Position numbers and translations under genes: made by a program | In this document: in pieces, positions 1 to 24,344 of the stretch | Numbering within the stretch: the first letter of the stretch is position 1 | How the letters are laid out: every line of letters starts with the position of its first letter | The notes under the pieces: generated by a model | Databases searched by the model: none | What the model saw: only the letters and a program-made list of their open reading frames with translations | Told to the model about the DNA's origin: nothing | NCBI GenBank assembly: GCA_024305405.1 | Contig: JAKNDB010000053.1 | Coordinates: 744,001-808,000 of the forward strand | Direction of reading: 5' to 3' | Length of the DNA stretch: 64,000 bases | Source: Dirofilaria immitis | Taxonomy: Eukaryota; Nematoda; Chromadorea; Rhabditida; Onchocercidae

Positions 1-201
1 TTTTCGTTACAGCTCATCTGCTAAATCATATGAGCATCATAGTATTAATGTCATGAATTCTAACATTCGTAGTTAATAAGAGTAACGAAAATTCAGTAAA
101 AAACCATCCAATGTTTGTGGAGGTATTAAGCAAAATGGAAGAACTAACCACGTGACCGTGTCCTCAATTTTAGTTCCCATCTTTCTAATTCATTTGCCAA
201 A

Positions 202-3200
202 TTATTTTTTCGAAATCTTTGTTAGAAGAAGCACTTTCTCTGAAGCTCGACGAAACTTTTCGAAATTCAAATCCTTTTTGCTACCTCTAAAAGATACTTC
301 GGTTAATCGGTAAACTGAGAACATTGTTATTCTTCTACCAAACATTTTATTGTATGAATAAGAAAACTTTGAAGGCATACGAGATACCAAAAACATCCTG
401 TTCGGTAAAAATAGTACAATAATAGTAAAATTTTTATTCAATTATAGATAAGTCCTACCTTAATAATATCAAATGTTTTTGTAAATCGAGATTAAGCAGT
501 TGTATTCGAGCCGTCTCATGCAAATGATAGTCCACTAAATTCTTCTGCAAGATTCCCATAAAATAACTAATTCCGATATAATTTAAAAAAAAATCGATGT
601 CATATTTATTTTTACCAGTGACATTGAGTTGTGAATCGAATTGATGTATTTTCGTTTTAGCATCAAGCATGCCGCTTTTATTCTTTCTTCTTCGTTTTCT
701 ACTTTCCATAAATCTTCGATTCTTCGCTGACGATATAATCTGTAAGGGATTACTGAATACTATTTAAACTTTCTCGCAATTATTCCATAACTCTCAATCA
801 TCTCATAACTATTAAGTCAGTACATACATTTTGAGTTATTTTGTAGACATTTTTGAATTATTTTGTAGACATTCAAATAATATCTTAGTTATGAAAACAT
901 CAGCAAGATAAAAATGTTAAATAAAAGAAATGATACTTACTTACGAAGCTCAACGAAATACAGCATACTATCTCTATAGAACTGTCGAAGAGCTTTCACA
1001 GTATTATTTGCGTAATGCTCACGCTTCAGCAATTCTTGGGATGAATATGTTGGCATTTTATTGATTTTATTGCTTTCAATGGTACCTAAAAAGAGTAAAT
1101 TCTAAAATAAAATGTGCTATGAATGAGACGTACGTCACAGATATTTCTCTGTTATTACTCAAAGAATTTGATATTACTTTGGACAAAGAGGATAATAAAA
1201 GAAGAAAAATAATAGCGTGAGAAGGGCATAGAGAAAAAATAATTGCACAACAATATATTCTTATATTAATAGGGAACGATCACCGATTCTGATTGTATGA
1301 GAATATATATAAACAAAGAGAGAATCAGAATCGATGAATTTGTCACTATCATATAAAAACAAAATGTTATAAAACAAGAACCAGAAATTTCCGAAAACGA
1401 TTTTAAGTTTACAGTCAAGTTAGATATATATCAAAAGAAGAGATAAATGTACCATTCACAGTAGAGCATTTCAACGTTTTTATCGGTCTCATATCAGAGG
1501 TCTTCGTTTGTTGTTCAATCTAAAATGAATATTCCTTTACATTAATGAAGTCGTCCTAAAATCAACTTAAAATCTTGCAAGCAAAAACGTAAAGTTATTA
1601 TACCGCTTGTAAAACTTCAGATTCAGCATTTCTTGCTTCATTCTCTGCATCATCCTTCTGGACTGAATCCATTTTTGAAAACGATGATATGGATAAATTG
1701 AGTGGATCACAATTTCGTTCCTTCAGAGGAGATTGAGATTTATACATCTGAAGACAAACACAAACTCTACAAAGAAGAAAAGTATTTAACACGATATAAT
1801 AACGTCACATCAAGAAAGAAGGAGCAAAATCTTTAAATACCGGTAGCATAATCGAGAAATAACCTGAAAGTTAGATTCTATGACAAAATTAGAGAGAAAA
1901 AACATGCACAGCGAAGAACTACACGAAACACCATTAATTACACGGAAAATATTTAATACATCAAGACAAATCCGCAAGTAAAAATAAGTAGTTGGGGATG
2001 CAGAGTGCATAAATAGTGCGATTTTTATGCGATTCGAAGCTTTTCTTCCATTCTTTACCAAAATTTAATAATGTTCTATGTCCAAGTAACTTTCATTGGC
2101 AAGCTATACTTCACAATAAGTGCACATCAAACTACAAATATGTACAACTGCGTTGCAAGTTCATGTAGCAGGTGCATGAAACCACACTGCATGTGCAACG
2201 TACACAATCCGTGTTAACAAGTACTAATCAAATCATGAGCAAAAAGAAATAATATAATGGAAATATGCGCCCAATTTAAAAAAAAAAAAGATACATTATT
2301 GGAAAGTGGATTATGCTGAAGCGCCTTATTCATGCGCTGTTGTACGGTTGCATAAAAGCTGCTTTGCTGATTAGAATATTTTTCGTTTGAAGATGAATTC
2401 TGAAAATACATACCTAATTCAACCTAATCAGTTTTCAAAAATTATAAATCTTTGACTAAGAAGGAACATGTGATAGAATCATATGTTCCTTCCCTCGCAA
2501 ACTTTACGTAAATTTTCACAATTATCTCTTTGAGAAAAAGAAAAGAATAAAACAATTCATGATTAGAATAACACAGTGGTTATTTGATCAAATTAATACA
2601 TTATTTTCTACACGAATTTTCAATAACATTAAACAAAAGCTTTATCAAAAATACTTTCTTTTTCTTGAATATAACTGCAACTTATTATTTGAGATAAATT
2701 TCTTCGCAATACCAATAAATAGTTCGTTACTCTTTATTTTCAATCTCAATTTTTAGTTTTGGTTATTCCTATTTAATGCAATACAATCCGAACAGTTGTT
2801 TTAACCGGCATACTTCTACTAGTATTTTCAAAGGTGTTAAAAATTAATTTTCAAAGGTGCTACAATTCGAAACCTTAATTAATGAAAAATATTTGTGCTA
2901 ACAAAAGAAGTAAAGCAGAAATAATAAAAAAAAAGGATTATAAAATGCTTCAGTTCCCATTAGAACTCGTTTAAACGATAAATATATGATTGTACTAAAC
3001 ATAGAATATCGTTAAATTATAATCAAAATTTGGCATTATAATGAACAAAATCTACAGAATATTTGCTGGGAGCGTGATGAAATGCAGTATGTGAACTGAT
3101 TAATTCATAAAGAAAAAGAAAGAAACAGTTCTTTCTTCTTTACAAAAGCAGAAAACAGTTAGATGTAAAAAAGCAAGATAGAAACTATCACAAGGAAATC

Positions 3201-6118
3201 AAAAGAAATAAACGAAGAACGTTTGTTTTATGCGGAGTAACGTAACACGTACCCTGCCACCACTGACTTCACGTTTATGTAATAAGAGTTGGCTACTGAA
3301 TGCATCGTGGACATTCCGAAGATGCTGATTCATTTCAACAGTATTTCTGCCATAAGCAATACGAGCTTTCACTCGACAGCTCGATGTTTTATCGCGTATT
3401 ACACCTTCCGTATCCTGCTATAAACTGCTACTAATAGCTGTAAGCGAGTTTTTCAAGAAAATAAAGCTAGAGAATACACTGGATATAAGTAATAAAAGCT
3501 GATTCAACGAACCTTAGGAGAGAAATGATCGTTATAAGGATGCTCTTCCAAAGCACATTTTTGGACGAAGAAGCGTCATCTGTTCTGCTGCATTCGAACA
3601 TGGAAGAAATCGACAGTCGATTTGAAAATGATGCTTGCAAAAACCGCGCTGCTCTATAATCAAATTGAAAAATTATCAATGGACTTGAATAATATGCCGA
3701 CTAATTTATCATCTTTAGCAATCATTATCGACTGCGAAAATGGTGAAAAAATATTCCAAAGCCTTAGAATGTACATCAAATATCACGATCATATATAAAT
3801 TATTAACTTCAGAAATTAAATTAAGCATTATTTCCTATCATATAATATCTAACAAGCTTATAAATCAAAATTAATCAAATTCAGTCAATCAAAAAAGAAA
3901 ACTGATGTTGAGATTTTGTAAGGAAAATGTGAAACAATGCAAAACATTACTTATCGATATGGCCCTCCAAATTATTCAAATTATTGAACGACTGCTTAAT
4001 CTTAACATTGATTTCGCCGCAAGAACTATGTCCACTGCTATCGATATTCAAATTTATATGTTGCGATACCTTAAGTATTGATAGAGAATATCACTGCCAA
4101 CATTAAACTGCATGATTCTCTTATTCAAAAAGCCCTTGCTTAAAAAGTTTGCCAAAAACGCCTACTTAGAAAATCTATCAAATAATAAACTTACAGCATT
4201 GCTTTTTGCTGACGAGTTGAAGGCATCATTTGCTGAAATATAAACTTTATACAATATTCGTTTATTTTTTATTGGTCTTTTATCGCATATACGTTTCCAC
4301 AAATGAGTACTTAAAAAACGTTACACTGGAAAAAATCACTTTCATCACTTGATTTCAATAATAATTCTCACAATTTATTGCGGGAACTTGAGGCTGTACT
4401 ACTTTAATTTTCTTAATTTCATCCATTTTATTCTTGTTGTGAAAGCGTTCGGAATGCAATAAATGCAAATGATTTCCACTATTCGGTAAAAAACCATTGG
4501 CATTTGTTACCTCTGGTCTGGAAAACAAGATGTAAATCAAATTAAAATTTTATGAATAATAGAGCTATGAAGTATCCTAATGATTCATTATTTCATGCTT
4601 CAGCAACAACAGGACTCAACAAAATGTTATTAAAAAAACTAACCAGCTAAATAATCAAGAAAAGCAAAACATTTACTTTATCAAATAAACAATACTTAAG
4701 ATTTTCAAGCCTTCATGAAAATTGTTGAAGCAAGTAGTATATATGCTATACTATTACATGAAAAGTTTATGTATTAAAACAGAAAACATCTCTTTCAGAA
4801 CTAAAAGGAGATGCAAATATTTAAAAATGGAAATGGTACTCTTCTTCTGCAGATTTCAATAATGACTTGTGTGTCCAACTTCCAGAACCGCAGGCATTGA
4901 TAGAGAAATGTCTGTTACGAAAACATTCCATACTTTTCTCACGATCGCTCTAAAAAAATTCACGAATAAAGCAAATCTATCAAGAATATCTGGCATAAAA
5001 TGATTAAAAATGAAGCATTTTCAGCAGCATAAAATCATTACTCCGATTCCATATTTTAATTCAATAAAACACTTGATAAAGGATATCATATTTTCAAGTC
5101 AAACAATATTAATTTTTATAGAACTTTTAGAATTGAAAAACATTAATATTATTTGCATCCTAAAAACAACATATATTCATTAACTTTTATCAGCTAAAAT
5201 TAACCTTTTTGACTTGGGAAACGTTTTCCGAAGTATATAATGATTGCATAGAATTGTAAGGCCTAGTAATAATTGCAATATCTTCATTTTCATAATTCTT
5301 CAATCCTCTACAGCATTGTTTAACTGAAACTTAATAAAGAGATTATAGCAAAAACTTTTTGGTCCATAACTCATTCATACAAACTATTAACGTATCACTT
5401 AACCAATTTCCAATGCAACATTTTTTGCATTAAGAAAATAATGAATTCAGCTTTTTGTTCTCAAAATTGTTGACCGTTGAATATCATTTTAATAAATGCA
5501 GTATACTCCATATCAGGAAAAAAAATCGCTATTTAGAAAAGTACTAACATAAAACATAAAGCAAACTTGGCTTACATGCAACAGAAGTGCGAATACTTTC
5601 AGCCTTTCGTAATACGCTTTCTTCAAATGTATACCTCACAGGTGGTACTTTGTGACACTTTACACGAAATTTCCGAGCTTTATTTGCAACTTTTTCAACG
5701 CCATGGTTCTTCCAATTGTTCGACTTATTTTCATCTAAATCCCTCGAAAATTACTTTCACAGTGGTGTTTAGAGAGTAAATAATATGGATAGTGCTTTAT
5801 ATAAACAAAGGATCCAAAAGGTAAACATAAACTTCTGAATAAAACAATTGCCATTTCCAATGCTAAAATAGCATAATAATAAGTGCAGCAATAACATCCA
5901 TTCATAACTTCAATCTACATTGCAATTTGCCTTTTATCACCCCTTTAACTATTTCGACCTATATGCAAAAATTCTGCTTTAATTATTCGATTTCAAATAT
6001 ATATCTGAAATTTCACAGTTAAGAATTTCTATGCAATAATTAAGAAATAAATCCCTGCAAAATATTCACCGCGTAAAATTCGCTGTCGAACATGTTCTAA
6101 TAAACCATAGCGGTCCAT
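202..6118 (-). CDS. Unrecognised multi-exon protein, about 620 aa
   Basis: I do not recognise this protein. Exons read from the complement, 5' to 3': 6118-6070, 5734-5576, 5323-5205, 4949-4840, 4517-4372, 4232-4195, 4069-3951, 3731-3513, 3414-3253, 2399-2295, 1747-1604, 1519-1453, 1085-945, 739-616, 544-459, 286-202. The start is ATG at 6118 (MDRYGLLEHVRQRILR), just after an AG that could take a spliced leader; the stop is at 202. Phases agree over the first seven exons and over most later joins. The N-terminal third is basic and polar with many Asn and Ser. The last 150 residues are Lys/Arg/Glu-rich and probably helical (for example RQRRIEDLWKVENEEERIKA). No signal peptide or membrane segment is visible. 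Frame breaks occur in 3513-3731 (near 3668 and 3560) and phase mismatches occur at the 3951 and 739 junctions. An exon between 1810 and 2060 is possible but unproven. The existence of the gene is well supported; its function is unknown. Confidence 0.7.
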
Positions 6119-8108
6119 CTTTCAGGTAAATCTTCTCTATAATAATCAAATTTTCATTTAAAAAAATTTTTAAGGACTTCAAATTCAGATATCTTTCCAA
6201 TTATTACTTCCCCAATTAATCTCATGAACCTATGATTCTAAAAGTACAAATTGTTTAGTATATTGGTAAAGCGAGAAATGAATAATCTTTTTGATTACTA
6301 AAATGAATTTTGGTTAATCATATCTTCTGAGGCAAATTGATTTGTCTTGGAAAGGGTATTCATAAATATTTTCATAGTTCATTCAAAATGGCGAAATAAT
6401 GAATGGTACAAATTCGAATGGGACAATATTTAAATAAGAACATTTTCCTTCTTAATTATTCTTTAACTAAAATTATGCGTTGAAATGTTGAAAGGTTTTA
6501 CAACTAAATAAGATTTCTACTAACAATTATATATTTGTATGTAGTTGCTTGAAATAAATAAATATGAATTGTAAAAAAGCAAATATTAATTGCAAATTTC
6601 TTCAAAATGAATTATATCGAAAAAAATTTAATTCAAGAAAAAACCCATAAGTCCGAGGTTATCTTTTTATGAAAAAATAAACAAACCATTTGAATGAAAC
6701 GAAAATGAATAATTGCCATCTTCCAGACATCTTCATAATTAACTCACAATTACAAGCATCAAATTATCGAATGATATTGATGGTGAATTTTCAATTTTTG
6801 TTGTTATTTCCTCCTGTCTTTCTTCTCAGTAATTCTTTCATAATTGTAGTTGATAATTTCTAAAAAACAAAAACTTTTGTTTGTGGAAAATATAACATAG
6901 ATTGTTTTAGATATATAATAATGATTCGAATCAAACTGAGAAGTAATCTTTCTCATTTTGTTCTCTCTCGCTCTCTTATTTTTATTTTCTCATTTCATTT
7001 TATATCTCACAAATGAAAATTTTTCAAAACCTCTCAAATTTCTTCCAAGAATTCGCGTGTGATATATTCTCTCACCGAGAAATATTACATGACAATTCCA
7101 TATATTTTAGCAATAATCACGAACACTCGAACTCTTAAGTGATTTCTCATGCAACTGGTTATGATTAATAATTTACCTCCGCAATGACCTTCAACCCAGC
7201 CTCGCTTTAGCAAAGCAAAATCTCACCTCCCAACATCTACTTACAATTAAACCGCCAAATTAAATCCAATTAATTTTATCTTTGGCAAAGTGAGCTTGAA
7301 CCCATACGGAGCGATTTTTTTGAAATCAAAAGAGGCATACGAATTGCAGCATTTGTAGCATTTTTTAATCTCTTTTCCTCTGTGTGTGAAGAAATCTTAT
7401 CATTCTTTTCATTTCTTAATAAACCATACTATCTTCTGCTTTACTCTCATTCACTTCCTTTACTTTTGCTTTTTATTATTTCCAATATTATTGGCAATTT
7501 TGCATATTTTTTCATAAATTATTTATAAATTTTTACATATATTATATATTTTATATTTGCATATACTTCTTTTAATTTACATATAATTCATATTTTATTT
7601 TTAAAAATATTTATTTTTTTCCATTTATTTTTAATTTGAATAATTTATAAGCGATTTAATAGATCGCTTCATTTGAATTGATATACAATTCAGATATTTA
7701 AATTGATAGTACTATTAATTTAATTGTATTTAAATTTTAGAATTACTAAATTAAAATTTTGTTTAAAATGACATAATTGTTGATAGAAATGATTCGTTTG
7801 CTAATAGTACTCGAAATATTTAAATGATTGATTATTATTAATCGATGAATTTTTTTAGCATTATATAATAGTACTTACAAAGATATGATAAAATTCCTAT
7901 TTAGGAAATATTAGTAAAAAATCTTTGATTGTGAATAATATAATTTACAAAATAAATAATTTTGATAAGTGAGGTTTTGTTGGAAAAGAAATTGAGATAT
8001 AATAAATTTTGTTAAGTGGAATATTTGATAATTTTTGTAAAACGCTACAATTTTTTTAGCAATAATGATATTAAATTTAGTAGTGTGGAAGATATTAAAT
8101 TATCAAAT
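6119..8108. other. Divergent intergenic region
   Basis: No coding exon is seen. The two neighbours start outward from here, so the region should hold both promoters. Most of it is AT-rich; a pyrimidine-rich stretch with CTCTC runs lies near 6950-7000. A TTTTTTTAG at 8052-8059 lies 50 nt before the survivin ATG and is a plausible spliced-leader acceptor. Confidence 0.5.
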
Positions 8109-9203
8109 ATGGCAGCTATTGTTGATTTGCTGAATTGTGAAGCTTACACGGAACATATTTTTGCAATAATCGATTGAAATCATTTACGGAAAATGCCTGG
8201 CCTCATCATCAATCCGTCAATTTATCACCAGAAAAGGTGGTTACATTTTAAATGCTTTTATAAAATTAGACTTGATGTAAATTTGATTCGCTTTCAGAAT
8301 ATTATTATTTCATTTTCAGATTGGATTTGATTTAGTCATGTCATTTTCATGATGATCATCGTTATAATTGATAAAATTTGTTTTTCTAAATGAATTGGGT
8401 CATAAATTACGACATTTCAGATGGCTCAGGCAGGTTTCTTCTTCGATCCTGATGATGATAATGTTGATGGTGTCAGTTGTCCATTTTGTCTAAAAAGTTT
8501 GACCGGATGGGAAGATAGTGACGATCCATTGTAAATCATTTTTGCAATTATAATATTAAAGCTAAATTTATTGGATAATATGACCGATTTTTCTTCTTTT
8601 TTTTGATGAAATTTGCTTCTTCTAATTGAACCAAATAAATAAAATTATTCATCAGATTGAATTGGAAGCTTATTTTGATTAATTTTTATATTTCATTGGC
8701 TTAAACATTATGCATAAATATGTAGTTGTTCACTTAATAACTTTTTAAAAGATAAAATTTAATAAATTAGAGCAAGATATGCGCACGATATGCGAAAAAT
8801 GAGATTTTCGAATTTTCGAAATGATTGAATTTCAGAGTAGAGCATGCGAAACGAAAGGATGTTTGCTATTTCGCTCGCTTAGATAAAGATGAAAAGGAAT
8901 GGACAGTTGAAGATTTTCTACGGCTTTTGGCTCAACGTAGGGCATCCATGATGGTTTGATTTGTTTTGTTTTTTTGTTGGCCGAATTCGAATATCTTATT
9001 TCGAAAAGAAATTTTCTTTTGAAACTATTTCTAATCGATTATTCTAATGGCTATGCCATAATGAATATCCTAAATTCTTCAAAGAACCCTATAACTTTAA
9101 TTACCAAATTGTCCCATTTCTATCCGTTGTATGTCCATTAGAGGCAAAACTTTTTGAACTCATCATTTCACTACTGGAAGTTTTCGATGCTCAATTATCG
9201 TAA
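8109..9203 (+). CDS. bir-1: Survivin-type BIR protein (BIRC5/BIR-1 family)
   Basis: Survivin is a subunit of the chromosomal passenger complex with Aurora B and INCENP and acts in chromosome segregation and cytokinesis. Exons are 8109-8236, 8421-8530, 8836-8953 and 9144-9203, giving about 138 aa, the usual size for a single-BIR survivin (human 142). The BIR zinc site is complete: Cys-x2-Cys-x16-His-x6-Cys, seen as CPFC in exon 2, then EHA and VCYF in exon 3. The upstream NNRLKSF, NAWP and MAQAGFFF segments match the BIR fold. The C-terminal tail (AKLFELIISLLEVF) is a short helix in the place of the survivin C-terminal helix. There is no RING or CARD, so this is not a caspase-inhibitor IAP. 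Exon 1 is out of frame unless one T is added to the T-run at 8158-8162; with it, all four exons join in phase. An AATAAA lies at 9346-9351. Product call is firm; the exact start is less sure. Confidence 0.9.
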
Positions 9204-9345
9204 ATTGAGATTGAAATTGGCTTAGGAAATATCAGCAGTTGATTATTTATTGTTGCTGTTTTAAGTCATTAATTGCACTGAAAGCGATCGATGGTGCGAG
9301 AAATGCTATGGAAAGCGTTAAAAGAGAATAGATGTTCTCGCTGAA

Positions 9346-9351
9346 AATAAA
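9346..9351 (+). terminator. Candidate polyadenylation signal
   Basis: An AATAAA hexamer lies 143 nt after the survivin stop codon and ahead of the next gene. Such hexamers are common in AT-rich DNA, so position is the only support. Confidence 0.4.
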
Positions 9352-9673
9352 AGGCAAAAAAGACGGCAAAGAGGAAGAAATAAATGTTCGGCAATTCAAA
9401 TTTTTCCTTTTTCACATCAAAATTTATTGATAAATTACTATTAGTTTGACTTGTATTATTTTATCTTTTTTATTTATTCAATTTGTACCGAAATTGTTTA
9501 ATCGTATTTCATATTCTGAGACAAAGTTGTAAAAATTGACATGCTTTATAAAGACGAAGTCTAAACAATGACATTGTCTGTATGATGGCATTTATAAAAC
9601 AAATTATAACATTTTATTATTACTATATTTTAGAGTTTCAAATTAAATTTTCGATTCTCTAACAGAACAAAAA

Positions 9674-9712
9674 ATGGCAGTTGCCGATGAAGAAACATAC
9701 TTCCAGGGCGAA
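9674..9712 (+). CDS. Possible first coding exon of the RabGAP gene
   Basis: A CTAACAG acceptor-like site at 9659-9665 is followed 8 nt later by ATG and 13 codons (MAVADEETYFQGE), then a GTTTTC donor. The exon ends in phase 0 and would join in frame to 12970-13026. Its GC content is above its surroundings. If it is right, the RabGAP first intron is 3.3 kb and contains the repeats between 10.1 and 12.3 kb. The alternative is that the RabGAP starts at the ATG at 13018. There is no homology support. Confidence 0.35.
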
Positions 9713-10180
9713 GTTTTCAATTATCTAATGTCATCTCAATTTTTTTCCCCAACATCAATTTTACGAAATACATCTTGTTCTTAACTTAGATAATAGATAT
9801 GTGTACTTATCAGAAAAATTATTGACTGACTGAATACTCAATTATCATTCCATTTTACTGTATTATTCTGAATTTATTTCTTTTCAAATGATAATGTATG
9901 CATATTACTAAAATTTTATCAAACTTGCATATTTCTCAATTATGCAAGAATTTCTGAAATTTCTCAATTGGTAAACATTTCATGAAATAACTAAAGAATT
10001 TATTGAACTGTTGCTGAATTCAGATATTTCACCCGGAATGATTTAATTTACACTAATTTGATCGAATAACGTTTTTGTCAAATGAATATTTCTTTGTATG
10101 TCATTATCGTTGCAAAAAAACAGAAGAAATATTTTCACCATCTTCAAATATAAGTAATTACAACACATTAAAATGTGAAA

Positions 10181-10309
10181 ACTTTGCTCTTTCATATATG
10201 CATTACAATCTACAATATACAGTACTTTGCTCTTTCATATATGCATTACAATCTACAATATACAGTACTTTGCTCTTTCATATATGCATTACAATCAGCA
10301 ATATACAAG
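10181..10309. repeat. Three tandem copies of a 43-bp unit
   Basis: Copies start at 10181, 10224 and 10267. Each holds TTTGCTCTTTCATATATGCA; the last copy has a small change near its 3' end. The period is 43, not a multiple of three, so the ORF running through it changes frame with each copy and is not a protein repeat. Confidence 0.9.
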
Positions 10310-10850
10310 AAGACAAGTCCGAAATTAGGAATTTCTCAATTTTGTTTCAACTTTTGATAAAATGGTTCATAAAATGGTCAATGCTTTTGTCTATATATTA
10401 GACGAATAATCATCATATTTTTAAATATTTAGTTTTCATAGATTTAAGTATTTAATGAAAATTTTACTGGTAATCAAGTACTGTAATCGAAGGGATACAT
10501 TAGTAGAAAGATAATGATATCGCTTCATATGATATGAAAAGTTAGAAGGCTAAAGAGTGATTTTCTAGATAATAATATTGTTCAATAATGCCTATCTTCT
10601 GATTTCCAGTTATGCCATCATGGTATATCGAATGACCGATTTCTCAGATATGACACTTTAAGAATGTCACATTTGTTGTTCCAATGAAAATTTACTGTCA
10701 AAAGAAATTACGTATGAATTCATAAAAGAGTCGTATTCATCGTGTAAAGTCTAACGTTATTGTTATACTTACGTTGCTAGATAGTGAATCATATTGTTAT
10801 GCTTACTTAACTAAATGACAAATCACGCTATTATGTTAACGTAACTGAAC

Positions 10851-11344
10851 ATCAAATCACGCTATCTCATTCATTCATTAGTAGGAGTATCATTATAACA
10901 CGAAACATGTATGATGAACGAGTTATAGTAAACGTTTAGCGTAAACAGATCACGTGTAAGTTGAAAGATGATGTAGTAAGGAGAGAGATATAGTGTAGTG
11001 TATAGCAGTAAAGTTCAGCGATATACGATGCGATGCAACGAAAAGTGGAAGAATGCAGCGCAGTGCAGTGCAGAGAGATGTAGTTGCAATGTGAGAAATT
11101 GCAGCGAATGAGATTCAAAGAAGCACACACATTCCCCTGCAACGGCAGCAATAAACAAATCGATCCCATTGGCCATGCACATGCATTCACGCACGTGCAT
11201 GTGTGTACTGATACAGATGAATGTATATACGTGTATTTATACCTTTGCATATATCTCATTATACGTACGTGTTCCTTAAATCACATATATTTCGTGTTAT
11301 AGTGATGTTCCTACTAGTGAATGAATGAGATAGCGTGATTTGAT
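10851..11344. mobile_element. 494-bp foldback (MITE-like) element
   Basis: The arms 10851-10908 and 11287-11344 are inverted copies of 58 bp with five mismatches by eye, all transitions. The arms start and end with ATCAAATCACGCTATCTC and its complement. No transposase is encoded. The interior is richer in GC than the flanks and has CACGTG and TGCATG palindromes. A shorter copy of the arm start (AAATCACGCTAT) lies at 10820-10831. No convincing target-site duplication is seen beyond a possible AT. It is probably a non-autonomous DNA transposon, lying in the intergenic region or first RabGAP intron. Confidence 0.7.
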
Positions 11345-11800
11345 ATGTGTTCATATTCGTGTATATATTAGTATATGTTTATTTATATATGTGAGTTAAT
11401 TAATGTTTCTCTATGTGTCTATCAGTACACATACGTGCTACCTAAATCATATGCATGAATCTATATTTACGTACGTACGTGTATTAGACGTATATAATTA
11501 TGATTTCAATTAATATGATATGTTATTTATGTCAAAGTATTATATTGATGTATGATGTATGATGGATGTATGCATCTATCGGAAAAAACACAGGAAAGCA
11601 TTAATAATTTTTTCTCATTCATGGAAACAGTATCTAATTGATATCGTGCATGTAGTCACGTACGTTCATCTTTTTCTTCACGTGCACGTGTCTTCTATGA
11701 TATGGATGGGAGATATGTGTTTCTCTCTTGCTACACGTATATACGTGTATACCCATTTGCATATACAGACACCTTTCTGCATATATCTATTCACGTATTT
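11345..11800. other. Alternating purine-pyrimidine tract with many ACGTAC/CACGTG palindromes
   Basis: Runs such as ACGTACGTACGTG (near 11469), CACGTGCACGTG (near 11680) and ACGTATATACGTGTATA (near 11734) recur. Some segments resemble the interior right end of the foldback element (TACGTG..CC.TAAATCA), so this may be a decayed related copy. No coding exon is seen. Confidence 0.5.
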
Positions 11801-11999
11801 CACCTTATTAAAAGAATGGACAAACTTCTGATCACCGTTAAATATATCCGATTCATTTACAATCAATCAATAATATTGGCATTCATTCTTTTTTAAAATT
11901 AGCATTCTTTGGCAAATTTAACTATTTGAATATTTAAAGTTTCTTTGTTATCATTGCTATTTGTAAACATAAAAGTTTTTATTAATAATTAGAAGTAAT

Positions 12000-12305
12000 T
12001 ATTTTTCATTAACAATATAACGATAATGATAAAGCGATGATATTATTTTCCACTAACGATATAACGATAATGATAACAATGATATTTTCCATTAACGACA
12101 TAACGATAATGATAACGATAATATTTTCATTAATGATATAACGATAATGATAAAACGATTATTTTCCATTAACGATATGACGATAATGATAACGATGATA
12201 TTTTTCATTAACAATATAACGATAATGATAATGATAACGATAATATTATTTTTCATTAATGATATAACGATGATGATAACAATGATATTATTTTTCATTA
12301 ACAAG
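12000..12305. repeat. Degenerate minisatellite, unit about 40-60 bp
   Basis: About six imperfect copies of a unit containing ATTAACGATATAACGATAATGATAA, separated by ATATTTTCC-like spacers. The ORF on the opposite strand (isoleucine/valine-rich) is only a translation of the repeat. Confidence 0.85.
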
Positions 12306-12969
12306 TAATTTATAGAAATAATTATGAAAGTGGAATAAATTTTGAGAGTTGGAATATCAATTTGTTCATTTAATTCTCTCAATTAATAATTAATTTTTGA
12401 CTATTCTTAAAAATTCACTTTTCATATTTTTACATAATAAGAATTTGTGAGCAATTTTTTACTGCTAATTTTATAGATAGAAGGTCTTTTTAGAATCATT
12501 TCAAAAGTTATCTATTATTTATCATCACAAGTAATAGTATCTTTCAAATATAACCAGAGTAGTATTGTTGTTATCATTTATTAGTATTATCATTATTTGT
12601 TTATCATTTCTAACACATTGCTATAAATGATATAGTACTTGCAATCAATCTATTTTCCTTTTTTTTTGAATGAAAATTATCTAATATTTGTTGAGAAATT
12701 TATCATAAAGCAATAAAAGATGTGATATGGTTATCAAAGCTTATCATTGAATTTCTCTTGATAATTTTGATAAAATATCGAATAAATATTATCATTCTTC
12801 TTTCATATCTCAGTATTTTGTTATATTCCCCCTCCCCCAAAAAGTATCGATATTCGTCATATATATACACATATATTATTTTATACTTTCAATTATTTTA
12901 TTTTTTATTTTTTGTTTTTGGTGCAAACTGGCAGCACCAACAACAGCAATCCGTGTTGTTAGCAGCAAG

Positions 12970-24344
<11,375 letters not shown>

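Noticed and set aside
5567..5779. 70-codon plus-strand ORF
   Set aside because: It overlaps the complement exon 5576-5734, whose phase joins its neighbours and whose residues are more protein-like. The plus ORF is the shadow.
10075..10401. 108-codon ORF with repeated peptide-like segments
   Set aside because: It is a translation of the 43-bp tandem repeat; the period is not a multiple of three, so copies are read in different frames.
10936..11302. Several overlapping ORFs on both strands
   Set aside because: All lie inside the foldback element and are Cys/His/Tyr-rich products of its repeated motifs. No transposase motif is visible.
12092..12382. 96-codon Ile/Val-rich ORF on the complement
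   Set aside because: It is a translation of the minisatellite.
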